Numbered from the stretch's first letter, positions 35,912-44,825 are shown. The stretch is DNA of 64,000 nucleotides from Gammaproteobacteria bacterium (GCA_018820925.1 JAHJNJ010000041.1:1-64000), one strand, 5' to 3'. Translations and numbers: made by a program. Notes: generated from the letters alone by a model not told the origin.

Positions 35912-36589
35912 ATGGATCTGATTCAAGACTTGTCACTTATTCATCTGATCGCCAATGCCAGCCTGCCGGTGCAATTGGTGATGGGGTTGTTGCTGGTGGT
36001 ATCGCTGATGTCGTGGTGGTACATCTTCCTGAAAATGTTCGCGGTGCGTGCGGCGGTGAGCCAGGCACTCGAGTTCGAGGACGCCTTCTGGGGCAATCCG
36101 AATTTGAATGCGCTTTACCTGCAGGCCGGGAATAAATCGCGCCGCGATGTGGGCGCGCTGGAGCGCATCTTCGCGTCGGGATTTGCCGAATACGTCAAAC
36201 TGAAAAAAACGCACGGTGTGGACAGCGCGGCGGTGATGGACGGCGCGCGCCGGGCGATGCGCGCCAAATATCAGCGCGAGATGGATCATCTGGAATCGCA
36301 CTTGTCTTTTCTCGCCACGGTCGGCTCGGTCAGTCCGTATATCGGCCTGCTGGGTACGGTGTGGGGCATCATGAACGCGTTCCGGGGTTTGACCAGTGTG
36401 GGGCAGGCGACGCTGGCGCAGGTCGCGCCCGGCATCGCCGAAGCGCTGGTGGCGACGGCGATGGGCTTGTTCGCGGCGATTCCGGCGGTGGTGGCATACA
36501 ACCGCTATGCCCATGACATCACGCGTTTGGCATCGCGTTTCGAGAGTTTCATTGAAGAGTTTTCCAATGTGCTGCAGAGGCAGCCATGA
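35912..36589 (+). CDS. tolQ: Tol-Pal system proton channel protein TolQ
   Basis: 225 residues from the ATG at 35912 (MDLIQDLSLIHLI). Three membrane helices (about 14-38, 127-150, 165-190) with MRAKYQREMDHLESHLSFLATVGSVSPYIGLLGTVWGIMNAF spanning the conserved region. With TolR it uses the proton gradient to energise TolA, needed for outer-membrane constriction at division. The tolR gene starts 76 bp later instead of overlapping the TolQ stop, which is unusual for this operon. Confidence 0.96.
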   Translation: MDLIQDLSLIHLIANASLPVQLVMGLLLVVSLMSWWYIFLKMFAVRAAVSQALEFEDAFWGNPNLNALYLQAGNKSRRDVGALERIFASGFAEYVKLKKTHGVDSAAVMDGARRAMRAKYQREMDHLESHLSFLATVGSVSPYIGLLGTVWGIMNAFRGLTSVGQATLAQVAPGIAEALVATAMGLFAAIPAVVAYNRYAHDITRLASRFESFIEEFSNVLQRQP

Positions 36590-36665
36590 CAGTGTCAATT
36601 CTGCACGAGCGAAGCGAAGTGGCAGATTGCCTACCCTTGGTGCGGTGCGTGAGTGAGGTGCAGTC

Positions 36666-37085
36666 ATGAACTATAGCCGACGCTCTTCTCATCCGCCGAT
36701 GAGTCAGATCAACGTCGTGCCCTACATCGACGTGATGCTGGTGTTGCTGGTGATCTTCATGATTACGGCGCCGCTGATGAATCCGGGACAGATCGATTTG
36801 CCCAGTGTGGGCAAGTCGCTGGCGCCGCCTGTTGCGCCGCTGGAGATCATTATCAAGAGGGATACGACGCTGGCCTTGCGTGATCACGGCAGGGGCGGAG
36901 TTGAATTTCCGGTATCGATTGACGAGCTGGTGGGCCAATTGAAAAAAAGTCTGGCGAAAAACCCCGAGCAGGCGGTAGTGATTTCTGCGGACAAAAGAGT
37001 GCGCTATGAAGAAGTGATCAATGTTATGGATATGTTGCAACAGCAGAACATCAAAAAGATCGGGCTGCTGACCAAGACTCGATGA
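36666..37085 (+). CDS. tolR: Tol-Pal system protein TolR
   Basis: 139 residues: one N-terminal membrane helix (about 18-38) containing the proton-relay Asp in NVVPYIDVMLVLLVIFMITA, then a periplasmic domain with DLPSVGKS and VVISADKRVRYEEVINVMDML. It is an ExbD-family protein. ATG at 36666 follows GAGGTGCAGTC. It shares a 4-bp overlap with the tolA-like gene downstream. Confidence 0.95.
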   Translation: MNYSRRSSHPPMSQINVVPYIDVMLVLLVIFMITAPLMNPGQIDLPSVGKSLAPPVAPLEIIIKRDTTLALRDHGRGGVEFPVSIDELVGQLKKSLAKNPEQAVVISADKRVRYEEVINVMDMLQQQNIKKIGLLTKTR

Positions 37086-37795
37086 GTACTGCGCTGGCAT
37101 ATCAGGAACCGTATCGCTTCTATGCCGGGCTGTTGGCGTTGGCAATGCATCTTGTTTTCCTTGCCGTGCTGTATTTGGGTGTCCACTGGCAATCGCGACC
37201 GCCCGAGAACTTTGTTGTGGAGATGTGGGAGAGCTTGCCGGATACCGGAGCTTTGCCGGAGCGGGAACCGATGCCGCCCGCCAAAATGGAACCAATGCAG
37301 CCCCCCAAGGTCGTATCGCCGTCCGAGAAGGCCGATATTGAGTTGCGTGACAAGAAAAGCAAAAAAAACGCAAAGAAAGAAAAAGCGGCCGCCAAAGCCA
37401 GACAGGAGGCGGAACGGCGCGAACTGGAAGCGTACTCAAGGCGCAGAGAGGCCGAGCAAGCGCGTATTCAGGCCGAGCAGGAGCGGGTTCGCGCCGAGGT
37501 GAACATGGCGGTGCAGACGCAGGTGGAGCGCTACCAGAGTCTGATACGCAACAAGATACGGCGTAAAATGAAAATGGTGGCGGATGTACCGCAGACGGCG
37601 GAAGCGATTTTCAAAGTGACTCTGCTGCCGGACGGTACGTTGATGGATGACCCGCTGCTGGTAAAAAGCAGCGGTTTTCCCGCATATGATGAAGCGGCCG
37701 AACGGGCCATTCTGTCGGCGGAGCCCCTGCCGGTGCCTTCCGATGTTTCGTTGCAGAAGTTGTTTCGCGAGTTGAAGCTGTCGATCAGGCCATAG
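37082..37795 (+). CDS. tolA: Tol-Pal system protein TolA
   Basis: 237 residues. Membrane helix about 14-32 (LLALAMHLVFLAVLYLGVHW), a charged Lys/Ala/Glu-rich helical domain (about 85-145), and a C-terminal TonB/TolA domain with YQSLIRNKIRRKM, FKVTLLPDGTLMDDPLLVKSSG and YDEAAERAILSAEPLPVP. TolA spans the periplasm linking TolQR to Pal. The helical domain is short compared with E. coli TolA. Position between tolR and tolB is standard. Confidence 0.93.
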   Translation: MSTALAYQEPYRFYAGLLALAMHLVFLAVLYLGVHWQSRPPENFVVEMWESLPDTGALPEREPMPPAKMEPMQPPKVVSPSEKADIELRDKKSKKNAKKEKAAAKARQEAERRELEAYSRRREAEQARIQAEQERVRAEVNMAVQTQVERYQSLIRNKIRRKMKMVADVPQTAEAIFKVTLLPDGTLMDDPLLVKSSGFPAYDEAAERAILSAEPLPVPSDVSLQKLFRELKLSIRP

Positions 37796-37809
37796 TAAAG
37801 AGGATGTAT

Positions 37810-39069
37810 ATGCGTTTTGTGGGTGCCATCGTTTTGTTGTTGGTTGCGTGCTCTGCACGGGCTGAATTGACCATTGAGATCACCGGCGCGGGTGAGCATC
37901 AGATTCCGATTTCAGTGGTGCGTTTTGCGGGTGAAGAGACGATGGTCGGGCAGGCGATCAGCAGTGTGGTTTCCAACGATCTGATGCGTACCGGGTTGTT
38001 CAAACTGATCGACCCGGCGGGCAAGGCGCCACACGAGCCTGGCGATGTGAACTATGTTGAGTGGCCGGGGGTTGAAGCGCTGCTCATCGGCAAGGTGCGC
38101 ACGGTGGAGGGCGGGCGCGTGGAAGTCAGGTTCCGGTTGCTGGATATGGTGCGCCAGACCGAGTTGACCGGTTTGGCGGTGACAGCCAAAAGCGAGCAGT
38201 TACGCGCCATCGGACATCGTGTCGCCGATCTGGTCTACGAAAAGCTGACGGGCAGTGCCGGGGTTTTCAGCACGCGTATCGCCTATGTGAACCGTGACGG
38301 CAAACAATATCGGCTGGTGGTGGCGGATAGCGACGGCTATGGCGAGCAGACCCTGCTGGCGTTGAATCAGCCGATCATGTCGCCGGCATGGTCGCCGGAC
38401 GGAAAGCAACTCGCCTATGTGAGTTTTGAGAGGGGGCATGCGACGACTTTTGTGCAATCTCTGGCGACGCGTCAGCGCATCGTGCTGGCGGATTTTCCGG
38501 GAAGCAACAGCGCGCCGACATGGTCGCCGGACGGCAAGAAGCTGGCGCTGGTGCTGTCGCGCGATGGCAGTTCGAATCTCTATACCGTGAACGGCGATGG
38601 CAAAAATCTTCGCCGTATCACCTTTGGCGACAGTATCGACACCGAACCGAATTTTTTGTCCGACGGCAAATCGTTGCTGTTTACCTCGGACCGCGGAGGA
38701 AGCGCGCAGATCTATCGTGTTCCGGTTGAAGGGGGTTACGCCGAACGCCTGACTTTCGAGGGCAACAGCAACTTTTCGCCGCGAGTCAGCCCCGATGGAA
38801 AATATTTCGTGTTCTCTCATTTTGTCGACGGCGTGTTTTATATCGCAGTGCAGGATTTTGAGAACAAACAGATGCAAGTCTTGACCGGTGGCGGATGGGA
38901 GAAGAAACCGAGTTTCGCTCCCAATGGAAAGCTGGTCTTGTTCGCAACCGAATCGCAAGGTCGTGGTATATTGGCGACTGTATCCAGCGATGGCAGGGTG
39001 AAGCAAAAGATGGTCGCGCAACGCGGTGATATACGTGAGCCGATCTGGGGTCCTTTCCTTAAACAGTAA
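37810..39069 (+). CDS. tolB: Tol-Pal system beta-propeller protein TolB
   Basis: 419 residues from the ATG at 37810, with AGAGG seven bases upstream. Signal peptide MRFVGAIVLLLVACSARA, N-terminal domain binding TolA (LTIEITGAGEHQIPISVVRF), then a six-bladed propeller with repeated PAWSPDGKQLAYVSF, PTWSPDGKKLALVLS, SPRVSPDGKYFVFS and PSFAPNGKLVLFAT. It is periplasmic and binds Pal. Confidence 0.97.
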   Translation: MRFVGAIVLLLVACSARAELTIEITGAGEHQIPISVVRFAGEETMVGQAISSVVSNDLMRTGLFKLIDPAGKAPHEPGDVNYVEWPGVEALLIGKVRTVEGGRVEVRFRLLDMVRQTELTGLAVTAKSEQLRAIGHRVADLVYEKLTGSAGVFSTRIAYVNRDGKQYRLVVADSDGYGEQTLLALNQPIMSPAWSPDGKQLAYVSFERGHATTFVQSLATRQRIVLADFPGSNSAPTWSPDGKKLALVLSRDGSSNLYTVNGDGKNLRRITFGDSIDTEPNFLSDGKSLLFTSDRGGSAQIYRVPVEGGYAERLTFEGNSNFSPRVSPDGKYFVFSHFVDGVFYIAVQDFENKQMQVLTGGGWEKKPSFAPNGKLVLFATESQGRGILATVSSDGRVKQKMVAQRGDIREPIWGPFLKQ

Positions 39070-39083
39070 AATTGGAGATCACG

Positions 39084-39581
39084 ATGAAGAAAATTTTCTT
39101 GAGTATTGTTTTGGTTAATCTTCTCGCTGCTTGTGCGAGCGAGACGCCCAAAGAAGCTGTCGAAGAGCCCACTCCGGCGGTAACCGAAACTGAAGCAACC
39201 GCGCCTGTAGAACCGGCGCAAGCTCCTGTTGAGACAGTCGAAGCGGCTATGCCGGAAGAACGCAGTGTGTATTTCCCGTTTGATGTGGATGCGGTGCAAG
39301 CTGCGGATCGTGCCATCGTTCAAGCCCACGGCGACTATCTGAGCAAGAACGCAGACGCCAAGGTGCGCGTGGAAGGCAATGCGGATGAGCGCGGCAGCAG
39401 CGAGTACAACCTGGCCCTGGGTCAGCGCCGTGCCAACAACGTGAAAAAATTGCTGATCCTGTCCGGCGCCCAGGCATCGCAGATCGAGACGATGAGCTTC
39501 GGGGAAGAAAAGCCCCGTTGCGCCGAGCATAATGAATCCTGCTGGTCGCAAAATCGCCGCGCGGACATCGTTGCCAAGTAG
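39084..39581 (+). CDS. pal: Peptidoglycan-associated lipoprotein Pal
   Basis: 165 residues from the ATG at 39084. Signal with lipobox VNLLAAC, an Ala/Glu/Pro-rich linker, and an OmpA-like peptidoglycan-binding domain (about 60-165) with VYFPFDVDAVQ and VEGNADERGSSEYNLALGQRR. It anchors the outer membrane to peptidoglycan and closes the Tol-Pal complex. GGAG lies six bases before the start. Confidence 0.97.
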   Translation: MKKIFLSIVLVNLLAACASETPKEAVEEPTPAVTETEATAPVEPAQAPVETVEAAMPEERSVYFPFDVDAVQAADRAIVQAHGDYLSKNADAKVRVEGNADERGSSEYNLALGQRRANNVKKLLILSGAQASQIETMSFGEEKPRCAEHNESCWSQNRRADIVAK

Positions 39582-39592
39582 TCGTATTTCAT

Positions 39593-40348
39593 ATGCGTTT
39601 CTGGTTGTTGGCATGTTTGTGCATCACGAGCGGCCCCGCTATGGCGGGGCTGTTCGCTGATAACGACGCACGCAAGCAAGTGCAACTGCTGGAGGCGCGT
39701 ATCGTCAAGCTGGAAAAAGCATTGGCTGTATCGGAGGCGGACAAGGAGCAAAGTATTCGTTCCACGCTTGATTTGCAGATACAGATGGAGACGTTGAGCG
39801 CAGAGTTGCGCAAGTTGCGCGGACAGAATGAGGAGTTCACGCATAGCTTGCAGGATGCCGAAAAACGTCAAAAAGATTTCTATATCGATCTGGATACGCG
39901 GCTGCGTCGTATCGAAGCGGGCGATGCTGCAGCAAATGCGCCAAATCGTGCCGCCGGCAAGGATGCCGGTCATGCCGGCGAGAGCCGCGCATTCGAGGCC
40001 GCCTATGCCTTGTACAAGGCGGAGAATTATTCGAACGCCGCAGTTGCGTTTCGCGATTTCCTGAAGAGCTATCCGCAATCCATGCATGAGGCGAATGTCC
40101 TGTACTGGATGGGTAACGCGTATTTTCTGCAGCGGGATTGCAAGAACAGCATGAGCAGCTATGAGGAGATGATCGGGAAATATCAGGATCATCCGCGCGT
40201 GCAGGAGGCGATGTTCAATATCGCAGATTGCCAGCTGAGGCTGAACAAGAAAACGGCAGCAAAGAAAACCTTGAAACAGCTTATATCCCGGTTTCCCGGG
40301 AGCGATGCATCGGAGAAGGCGAAAAAGCGCCTTGCCACCATCAAGTAA
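39593..40348 (+). CDS. cpoB: Cell division coordinator CpoB (YbgF)
   Basis: 251 residues. Signal peptide MRFWLLACLCITSGPAMA, a coiled coil (about 30-100, QVQLLEARIVKLEKALA), then TPR repeats (about 125-250) with AFEAAYALYKAENYSNAAVAF, VLYWMGNAYFLQRDCKNSM and KTLKQLISRFPGSDASEKAK. In E. coli it coordinates Tol-Pal with peptidoglycan synthesis at the septum. It is the last gene of tol-pal, 5 bp before queE. Confidence 0.94.
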   Translation: MRFWLLACLCITSGPAMAGLFADNDARKQVQLLEARIVKLEKALAVSEADKEQSIRSTLDLQIQMETLSAELRKLRGQNEEFTHSLQDAEKRQKDFYIDLDTRLRRIEAGDAAANAPNRAAGKDAGHAGESRAFEAAYALYKAENYSNAAVAFRDFLKSYPQSMHEANVLYWMGNAYFLQRDCKNSMSSYEEMIGKYQDHPRVQEAMFNIADCQLRLNKKTAAKKTLKQLISRFPGSDASEKAKKRLATIK

Positions 40349-40353
40349 GCGGG

Positions 40354-41016
40354 GTGTCAGTCATATCCTCCGCCAGCGAACCGTTGCGAGTCAGCGAGAT
40401 ATTTTTTTCCCTGCAGGGCGAAACCAGCCGTGTCGGCCTGCCGACCGTGTTCGTGCGCCTGACGGGTTGTCCTCTGCGCTGCAACTACTGCGATACGACC
40501 TACGCTTTCAGCGGCGGGCAAAACATGTCTCTGGAGGCGATTCTGGCCGAGGTGGCGCGCTACGCACCGCGTTACGTCACCGTTACCGGCGGCGAGCCAT
40601 TGGCGCAGAAGAACTGCCAGTCTTTGTTGCGCGCGCTGTGCGATGCGGGTTATGAAGTTTCGCTGGAGACCGGCGGTGCGCTCGATGTGGGGGGCGTGGA
40701 TGCCAGGGTGATGAAAGTACTGGACATCAAGACGCCCGCCTCGGGTGAAATGGAAAAAAATCTGTGGAGTAACCTGGAACATCTCAATCCGCAAGACGAA
40801 ATCAAGTTCGTGCTGTGCGACGAGGCGGATTACCAGTGGGCGAAACAGGTGCTTGCCGAGCGCAAGTTGGCGCAACGTTGTGAGGTACTGTTCTCGCCGG
40901 CGCAAGGGCAGCTTGCCGCCAGGGATGTCGCCGAATGGATATTGCGCGACCGCTTGCCGGTGCGCTTGCAGGTGCAGTTACACAAGTTATTGTGGGGAAA
41001 TAAGGCGGGGCATTGA
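40354..41016 (+). CDS. queE: 7-carboxy-7-deazaguanine synthase QueE
   Basis: 220 residues from GTG at 40354, preceded by AAGCGGG. Radical SAM protein with the CX3CX2C cluster motif in [16 protein letters not shown] and the substrate region [37 protein letters not shown] is the family GGEP motif. It converts 6-carboxytetrahydropterin to CDG in queuosine/preQ0 synthesis. queC follows 2 bp later; the other pathway genes are outside the window. Confidence 0.95.
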   Translation: MSVISSASEPLRVSEIFFSLQGETSRVGLPTVFVRLTGCPLRCNYCDTTYAFSGGQNMSLEAILAEVARYAPRYVTVTGGEPLAQKNCQSLLRALCDAGYEVSLETGGALDVGGVDARVMKVLDIKTPASGEMEKNLWSNLEHLNPQDEIKFVLCDEADYQWAKQVLAERKLAQRCEVLFSPAQGQLAARDVAEWILRDRLPVRLQVQLHKLLWGNKAGH

Positions 41017-41018
41017 TC

Positions 41019-41693
41019 ATGAAGCGAGCGGTAGTGTTACTGTCGGGCGGCCTGGATTCGGCCACGGTGCTGGCGATGGCGCGTGCACAGGGGTTTGAGT
41101 GCTACGCATTGAGCGTGGATTACGGGCAGCGTCATCACGCCGAACTGGCCGCGGCACAGCGGGTTGCGCAGGCGCTGGGTGCGCGCGAACACCGGGTGGT
41201 GAACATCGATCTCACCGGATTTGGCGGTTCGGCACTGACCGATTCCAGTATTGCCGTACCGGAGCATGCCAGCAGCGGTATCCCGATTACCTACGTTCCG
41301 GCACGCAACACCATCATGTTGTCGCTCGCCCTGGCGTGGGCCGAAGTATTGCATGCGCAAGACATTTTTTTTGGCGTCAATGCGGTGGATTATTCCGGTT
41401 ATCCGGATTGCCGGCCCGAATATGTCGCCGCCTTCGAGCGCATGGCAAACCTGGCGACCCAGGCGGCCGTGGAAGGCAAGCCGCTCACTTTGCATGCGCC
41501 GCTGCTGCACTTGAGCAAAGCCGAAATCATTCAACAGGGTATGAAACTGGGGGTTGATTACGCGCTGACCGTATCCTGCTACCAGGCCGATGAACAAGGC
41601 CGCGCCTGCGGTCGTTGCGACTCGTGCCGTTTGCGCCGGGAAGGATTTCAATCAGCCGGAGTGCCAGATTCCACGCGCTATCGCAGCGAGTAG
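41019..41693 (+). CDS. queC: 7-cyano-7-deazaguanine synthase QueC
   Basis: 224 residues from ATG 41019. ATP pyrophosphatase loop [18 protein letters not shown] at the N-terminus, [13 protein letters not shown], and [15 protein letters not shown] are typical. The C-terminal zinc site [14 protein letters not shown] with an earlier Cys in TVSCYQAD is intact. It converts CDG to preQ0 for queuosine in tRNA. It is paired with queE. Confidence 0.97.
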   Translation: MKRAVVLLSGGLDSATVLAMARAQGFECYALSVDYGQRHHAELAAAQRVAQALGAREHRVVNIDLTGFGGSALTDSSIAVPEHASSGIPITYVPARNTIMLSLALAWAEVLHAQDIFFGVNAVDYSGYPDCRPEYVAAFERMANLATQAAVEGKPLTLHAPLLHLSKAEIIQQGMKLGVDYALTVSCYQADEQGRACGRCDSCRLRREGFQSAGVPDSTRYRSE

Positions 41694-41711
41694 ACAATCT
41701 GTCCGCTCGTT

Positions 41712-41739
41712 TGACACTCGAGGTCAAACCCGTATAATG
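41712..41739 (+). promoter_or_regulatory. Consensus sigma-70 promoter of the tRNA pair
   Basis: TTGACA at 41712-41717 and TATAAT at 41734-41739, both perfect matches to consensus, with a 16-bp spacer. The discriminator that follows is GC-rich (gcgcgctccc), as in stringently controlled stable RNA promoters. tRNA-Lys begins 19 bp after the -10 box. Confidence 0.9.
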
Positions 41740-41758
41740 CGCGCTCCCTTTTGGGAGG

Positions 41759-41834
41759 GGGTCGGTAGCTCAGCCGGTAGAGCAGCGGACTTTTAATCCG
41801 TTGGTCCCGAGTTCGAATCTCGGCCGACCCACCA
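41759..41834 (+). tRNA. tRNA-Lys (anticodon TTT)
   Basis: 76 nt including an encoded CCA. The acceptor stem GGGTCGG pairs with CCGACCC at 41824-41830; the D arm has TAGCTCAGCCGGTAGAGCA; the anticodon loop is CTTTTAA with TTT; the T arm has GTTCGAATC. Immediately followed by tRNA-Thr, 11 bp later. Confidence 0.97.
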
Positions 41835-41845
41835 GTTTCAAACCC

Positions 41846-41921
41846 GCCGCTTTAGCTCAGTTGGTAGAGCAACCGCCTTGTAAGCGGTAGGTCGTCAGTT
41901 CGAATCCGACAAGCGGCACCA
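41846..41921 (+). tRNA. tRNA-Thr (anticodon TGT)
   Basis: 76 nt with encoded CCA. Acceptor stem GCCGCTT pairs with AAGCGGC at 41911-41917; D arm TAGCTCAGTTGGTAGAGCA; anticodon loop CTTGTAA with TGT; T arm AGTTCGAATCC. An integrated element begins about 110 bp downstream. No intrinsic terminator follows it directly; a strong one occurs only at the far side of the element, near 50981. Confidence 0.97.
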
Positions 41922-42034
41922 GTTTCCTGTTTATCCACGTTCAGTCCAATCCAAACAAGTCACGAAAAGCCCTGCGCAATAGGCGGTTGTCGCCTATTCG
42001 CGTCCAGCCCCGTCTGATGCAATCGCGGTGGTAC

Positions 42035-42181
42035 TGGGGGCACAATTTGACCGGTTATGCCCCCAGCGCGGAATTTATGCCCCCACAGCGGGCAAGGCGC
42101 TTGGTTGGCAAGTGGACTGAGGGTTGGAGCAACGGTCTGGCTCCAAGAAATATGCCCCCAGCTCGCAAATTTATGCCCCCA
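42035..42181 (+). repeat. Cluster of TGCCCCCA repeats at the left end of the island
   Basis: TATGCCCCCA occurs four times in direct orientation (42056, 42076, 42151, 42172), and the inverted core TGGGGGCACA occurs at 42035-42044. They lie in the gene-free stretch between tRNA-Thr and the integrase gene. Inverted copies are also found at the right end (50879-50900). Clusters of this kind beside a P4-like integrase usually act as integrase arm-binding or attachment sites; that role here is inference. Nothing else is visible between 41922 and 42194. Confidence 0.75.
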
Positions 42182-42194
42182 GCGAGGTGATGCG

Positions 42195-43469
42195 ATGAAA
42201 CTGACCGATACAGCGGTAAGGAAGGCGAAGCCGGAAGACAAACCCTACAAGAAGGCGGACGGCGGCGGGATGTACCTCGAAGTCATGCCCAACGGCTCGA
42301 AGTACTGGCGGCTCAAGTACCGCTTTGCAGGCAAGGAGAAACGGCTTGCCTTGGGCGTATACCCTGACACCACCCTAGCCGATGCCCGCTCACGCCGCGA
42401 TACAGCCCGCAAGGTACTGGCGAATGGCAATGACCCCGGCGCGGCGAAGCAAATCCAAAAGCGGCAGGCCAAGGTATCGGCAGCAAACTCGTTTGAGGCT
42501 ATCGCCCGCGAGTTCCATGCACTGAAATCTCCTATCTGGACCCCTCATCACGCAGCCGACTGGATTGGTACGCTGGAGCGCGAGGTTTTTCCAAAATTCG
42601 GAAGCCGCCCGATTGTCGAAGTCGAAGCGCCTGACGTACTCGACATATTGCGTGCTATCGAGGCAAGGGGAGCGTTTGAGGTGCGCGGCAGGGTGATGCA
42701 GCGGGTTCGTGCTGTGTTTGCCTACGCCATTGCCAGTGGGCGCTCACGCCATAATCCTGCTGCAGAACTTGGCGGGGCGCTTGCGCCTCGCCCTAAGGTG
42801 CAGCACTTCGCAGCGCTGTCGGCTGAAGAAATGCCGGAGTTCTTGCATGCTCTTGCAAAATATCAGGACCTCGCGAAATCTAGCCCAGTGGTGTTCGCTG
42901 CCACCCGCTTGCTGTCATTGACCTTTGTTCGTACAGGGGAGGTGCGCGGCGCGCGTTGGTCCGAGTTCGACTTGGATGGTGCTCTTTGGGTAATACCTGC
43001 AGAGCGCATGAAAGCGCGAGCCCAGCACACCGTTCCGCTATCTGTGCAGGCGGTCGCGGTTATCAAGGCCCTGAAGCCGCTTACTGGGCATTTGCCGGTG
43101 TTGTTCCCCAGTCGCAATGGGGAGGGGAAAGTCATCAGCGAGAACACCGTGCTGAAAGTGATTGAGAATATTGGCTACAAAGGCCGTATGACCGGACATG
43201 GCTTCCGCTCGGTAGCATCAACCTACCTCAATAATCTTGGAACGATTCGTCCGGACATGATTGAGGCGCAACTGGCGCATGGCGATAAAGACCGTGTACG
43301 TGCCGCATACAATCGGGCAGATTACCTGGACTATCGCAAGGCAATGATGCAATTCTGGGCGGATACGCTGCACATGATGGAGCATGGCGGCAAGCTACCA
43401 AGGTGGGCAGACTATGAGCCAACCGGAGCAAATTATCAGGTGGGACAAGTAATTGCGCTACGCGCATAG
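42195..43469 (+). CDS. Tyrosine recombinase, P4/CP4-type integrase
   Basis: 424 residues from the ATG at 42195. The N-terminal DUF4102 arm-binding domain reads MKLTDTAVRKAKPEDKPYKK and ADGGGMYLEVMPNGSKYWR; a SAM-like core-binding domain follows; the catalytic domain has the first Arg in FVRTGEVRGARWSEFDL, the HxxR box in GHGFRSVASTYLNN, and the second His and Tyr in QLAHGDKDRVRAAYNR. All catalytic residues are present, so it is probably active. It integrates the element near tRNA-Thr. An in-frame extension to 42057 runs through the repeat cluster and is unlikely to be translated. Confidence 0.95.
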   Translation: MKLTDTAVRKAKPEDKPYKKADGGGMYLEVMPNGSKYWRLKYRFAGKEKRLALGVYPDTTLADARSRRDTARKVLANGNDPGAAKQIQKRQAKVSAANSFEAIAREFHALKSPIWTPHHAADWIGTLEREVFPKFGSRPIVEVEAPDVLDILRAIEARGAFEVRGRVMQRVRAVFAYAIASGRSRHNPAAELGGALAPRPKVQHFAALSAEEMPEFLHALAKYQDLAKSSPVVFAATRLLSLTFVRTGEVRGARWSEFDLDGALWVIPAERMKARAQHTVPLSVQAVAVIKALKPLTGHLPVLFPSRNGEGKVISENTVLKVIENIGYKGRMTGHGFRSVASTYLNNLGTIRPDMIEAQLAHGDKDRVRAAYNRADYLDYRKAMMQFWADTLHMMEHGGKLPRWADYEPTGANYQVGQVIALRA

Positions 43470-43621
43470 TCCGTTCAGGGGGGCAGAAAAAGTTTAAGCC
43501 GGGCTACAAATTTGGCTTGATTCTGAAAATAGTCTCTATTCCGGCGCAAGTCGTGACAACAAGATTCATTCCCATGCAGGGCCGCACAGGGTGGCCTTGG
43601 GCAACCTCAAGAGGTGCAATC

Positions 43622-43837
43622 ATGGTGAATGAAAAGCAAACTACTCCACAACAGTTCTACCGTCTCCCACACTTAAGGCAGCGTCTTGGTGTATCAGGCT
43701 CCAGCATTTGGTCTTGGGTCAAGCAGGGGACATTCCCGAAGCCGATACGACTTTCAGCAAATTGCACTGCGTGGTGCGCAGCCGATGTTGACCGCTGGGC
43801 GGCTGAACGCATAGCAGCTTCGCAGGCAGGAAAGTGA
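43622..43837 (+). CDS. AlpA-family DNA-binding regulator / excisionase
   Basis: 71 residues from ATG 43622, with AGAGGTG upstream. The MerR-like helix-turn-helix of AlpA is clear: YRLPHLRQRLGVSGSSIWSW then VKQGTFPKPIRLSANCTAW and DVDRWAAERI. AlpA proteins activate or direct excision of P4-like elements. It follows the integrase by 152 bp. Confidence 0.9.
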   Translation: MVNEKQTTPQQFYRLPHLRQRLGVSGSSIWSWVKQGTFPKPIRLSANCTAWCAADVDRWAAERIAASQAGK

Positions 43838-43846
43838 GGCGCGACC

Positions 43847-44185
43847 ATGGAGAATAACAGGCAAGAGAAAGCCGCCGAGGGCGTCCAAACCATTCCGGCG
43901 GCTGATGAAGTGAAGCGCAGTCATTATGCCATGTTGCTTAAGTGCTTTCCGGGCAATTCTGCCCGTGCTCAATGTGAGAGGTTGGACCGCGCGCTGCAAT
44001 TTGCCCCAGTAGACACCCTGCTTGCGCGCAAATGGCTGGACATTCTGATGCCAGCTGCCCGCATTTTCGAGCTGCGTAAGCTGGGCAGGCGGATAGATAC
44101 GGTGAAGGTGTTGCGCCCAACTGATGAGGGGAAGCTGCATACCGTCGCCCTCTATGTATTGCGGGCTGGTGAGGTGTCCATATGA
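43847..44185 (+). CDS. Helix-turn-helix domain protein (HTH_39-like)
   Basis: 112 residues starting 9 bp after alpA. The core QCERLDRALQFAPVDTLLAR and MPAARIFELRKLGRRIDTVK resembles the small winged-helix domain that recurs in phage and integrative-element proteins (HTH_39 type), where ARI.ELR.LG..I is the recognition part. Probably a DNA-binding regulator of the element; target unknown. Confidence 0.7.
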   Translation: MENNRQEKAAEGVQTIPAADEVKRSHYAMLLKCFPGNSARAQCERLDRALQFAPVDTLLARKWLDILMPAARIFELRKLGRRIDTVKVLRPTDEGKLHTVALYVLRAGEVSI

Positions 44186-44247
44186 CCAGTATTCCGTGGT
44201 GGAAATTCTTGCAAGTGTCTACTTTGCATTTTACGGGCGGCTGAGCA

Positions 44248-44721
44248 ATGGCAAAACAGAACAGGTATAAGAACGCGAAGGAGAAACGCGACGGCACCAC
44301 ATTTATATCGGTGCCGCTGTGCGTGCTCAATGGCGCAGCCTATCTCAGCTTGGGTGCCCATGCGCGGATGTTGCTGTTTGATTTGGCGACACAGTACCGC
44401 GGTGATAACAACGGCGACCTGTGCGCACCCTATAGCATGATGAAATTACGTGGGTGGAAATCCACACACACGCTTCATGAAGCAAAACTTGAATTGATAG
44501 CAGCGGGTTTGATTGTCGAAAGTCGGAAAGGAGCTCGTCCTAGTAAGGCAACTTTATATGCATTGACGTGGTGCGCGCTTGATGAGTGTGGTGGAAAGCT
44601 GGACATTAGCTCGCGGTCGTTCCCGCGCGGCCTATACAGGTTAAAAGACCCCCGGCCCGTGCTAATTGAAGCCAAGGAAAACGCATCGGTTAGTGCAGCC
44701 ACTGCATCAGGTGCTCGTTAA
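44248..44721 (+). CDS. Winged-helix protein of the mobile element, possible replication initiator
   Basis: 157 residues. Contains GTTFISVPLCVLNGAAYLSL, SLGAHARMLLFDLATQYRGD and LRGWKSTHTLHEAKLELIAAGLI, which looks like the winged-helix domain of small Rep-like or regulatory proteins on integrative elements. The C-terminal tail is low complexity. Iteron-like repeats lie immediately downstream (44722-44825), consistent with a Rep-origin pair, but no Rep function is proven. Confidence 0.6.
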   Translation: MAKQNRYKNAKEKRDGTTFISVPLCVLNGAAYLSLGAHARMLLFDLATQYRGDNNGDLCAPYSMMKLRGWKSTHTLHEAKLELIAAGLIVESRKGARPSKATLYALTWCALDECGGKLDISSRSFPRGLYRLKDPRPVLIEAKENASVSAATASGAR

Positions 44722-44825
44722 CTGATGCTCTAGCTGCACTAGTGGGAGAGCGGGTAAAGCATTGCTGATGCACAGGGAGCATCACTGGCAGTGATATTCA
44801 GCTCTGTTCTGATGCACTAGCTGCA
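44722..44825 (+). repeat. Iteron-like CTGATGCNC repeats
   Basis: The 17-mer CTGATGCTCTAGCTGCA at 44722-44738 recurs with one change at 44809-44825 (CTGATGCACTAGCTGCA). A shorter copy, CTGATGCAC, lies at 44765-44773, and a nearby inverted GCATCAG occurs at 44704-44710, inside the preceding gene. These fill most of the 153-bp gap between two element genes. They could be binding sites for the winged-helix protein encoded just upstream. Confidence 0.6.

Noticed and set aside
44722-44825. CRISPR array
   Set aside because: Only two full copies with irregular spacing and no spacers of constant size; no cas genes in the window.
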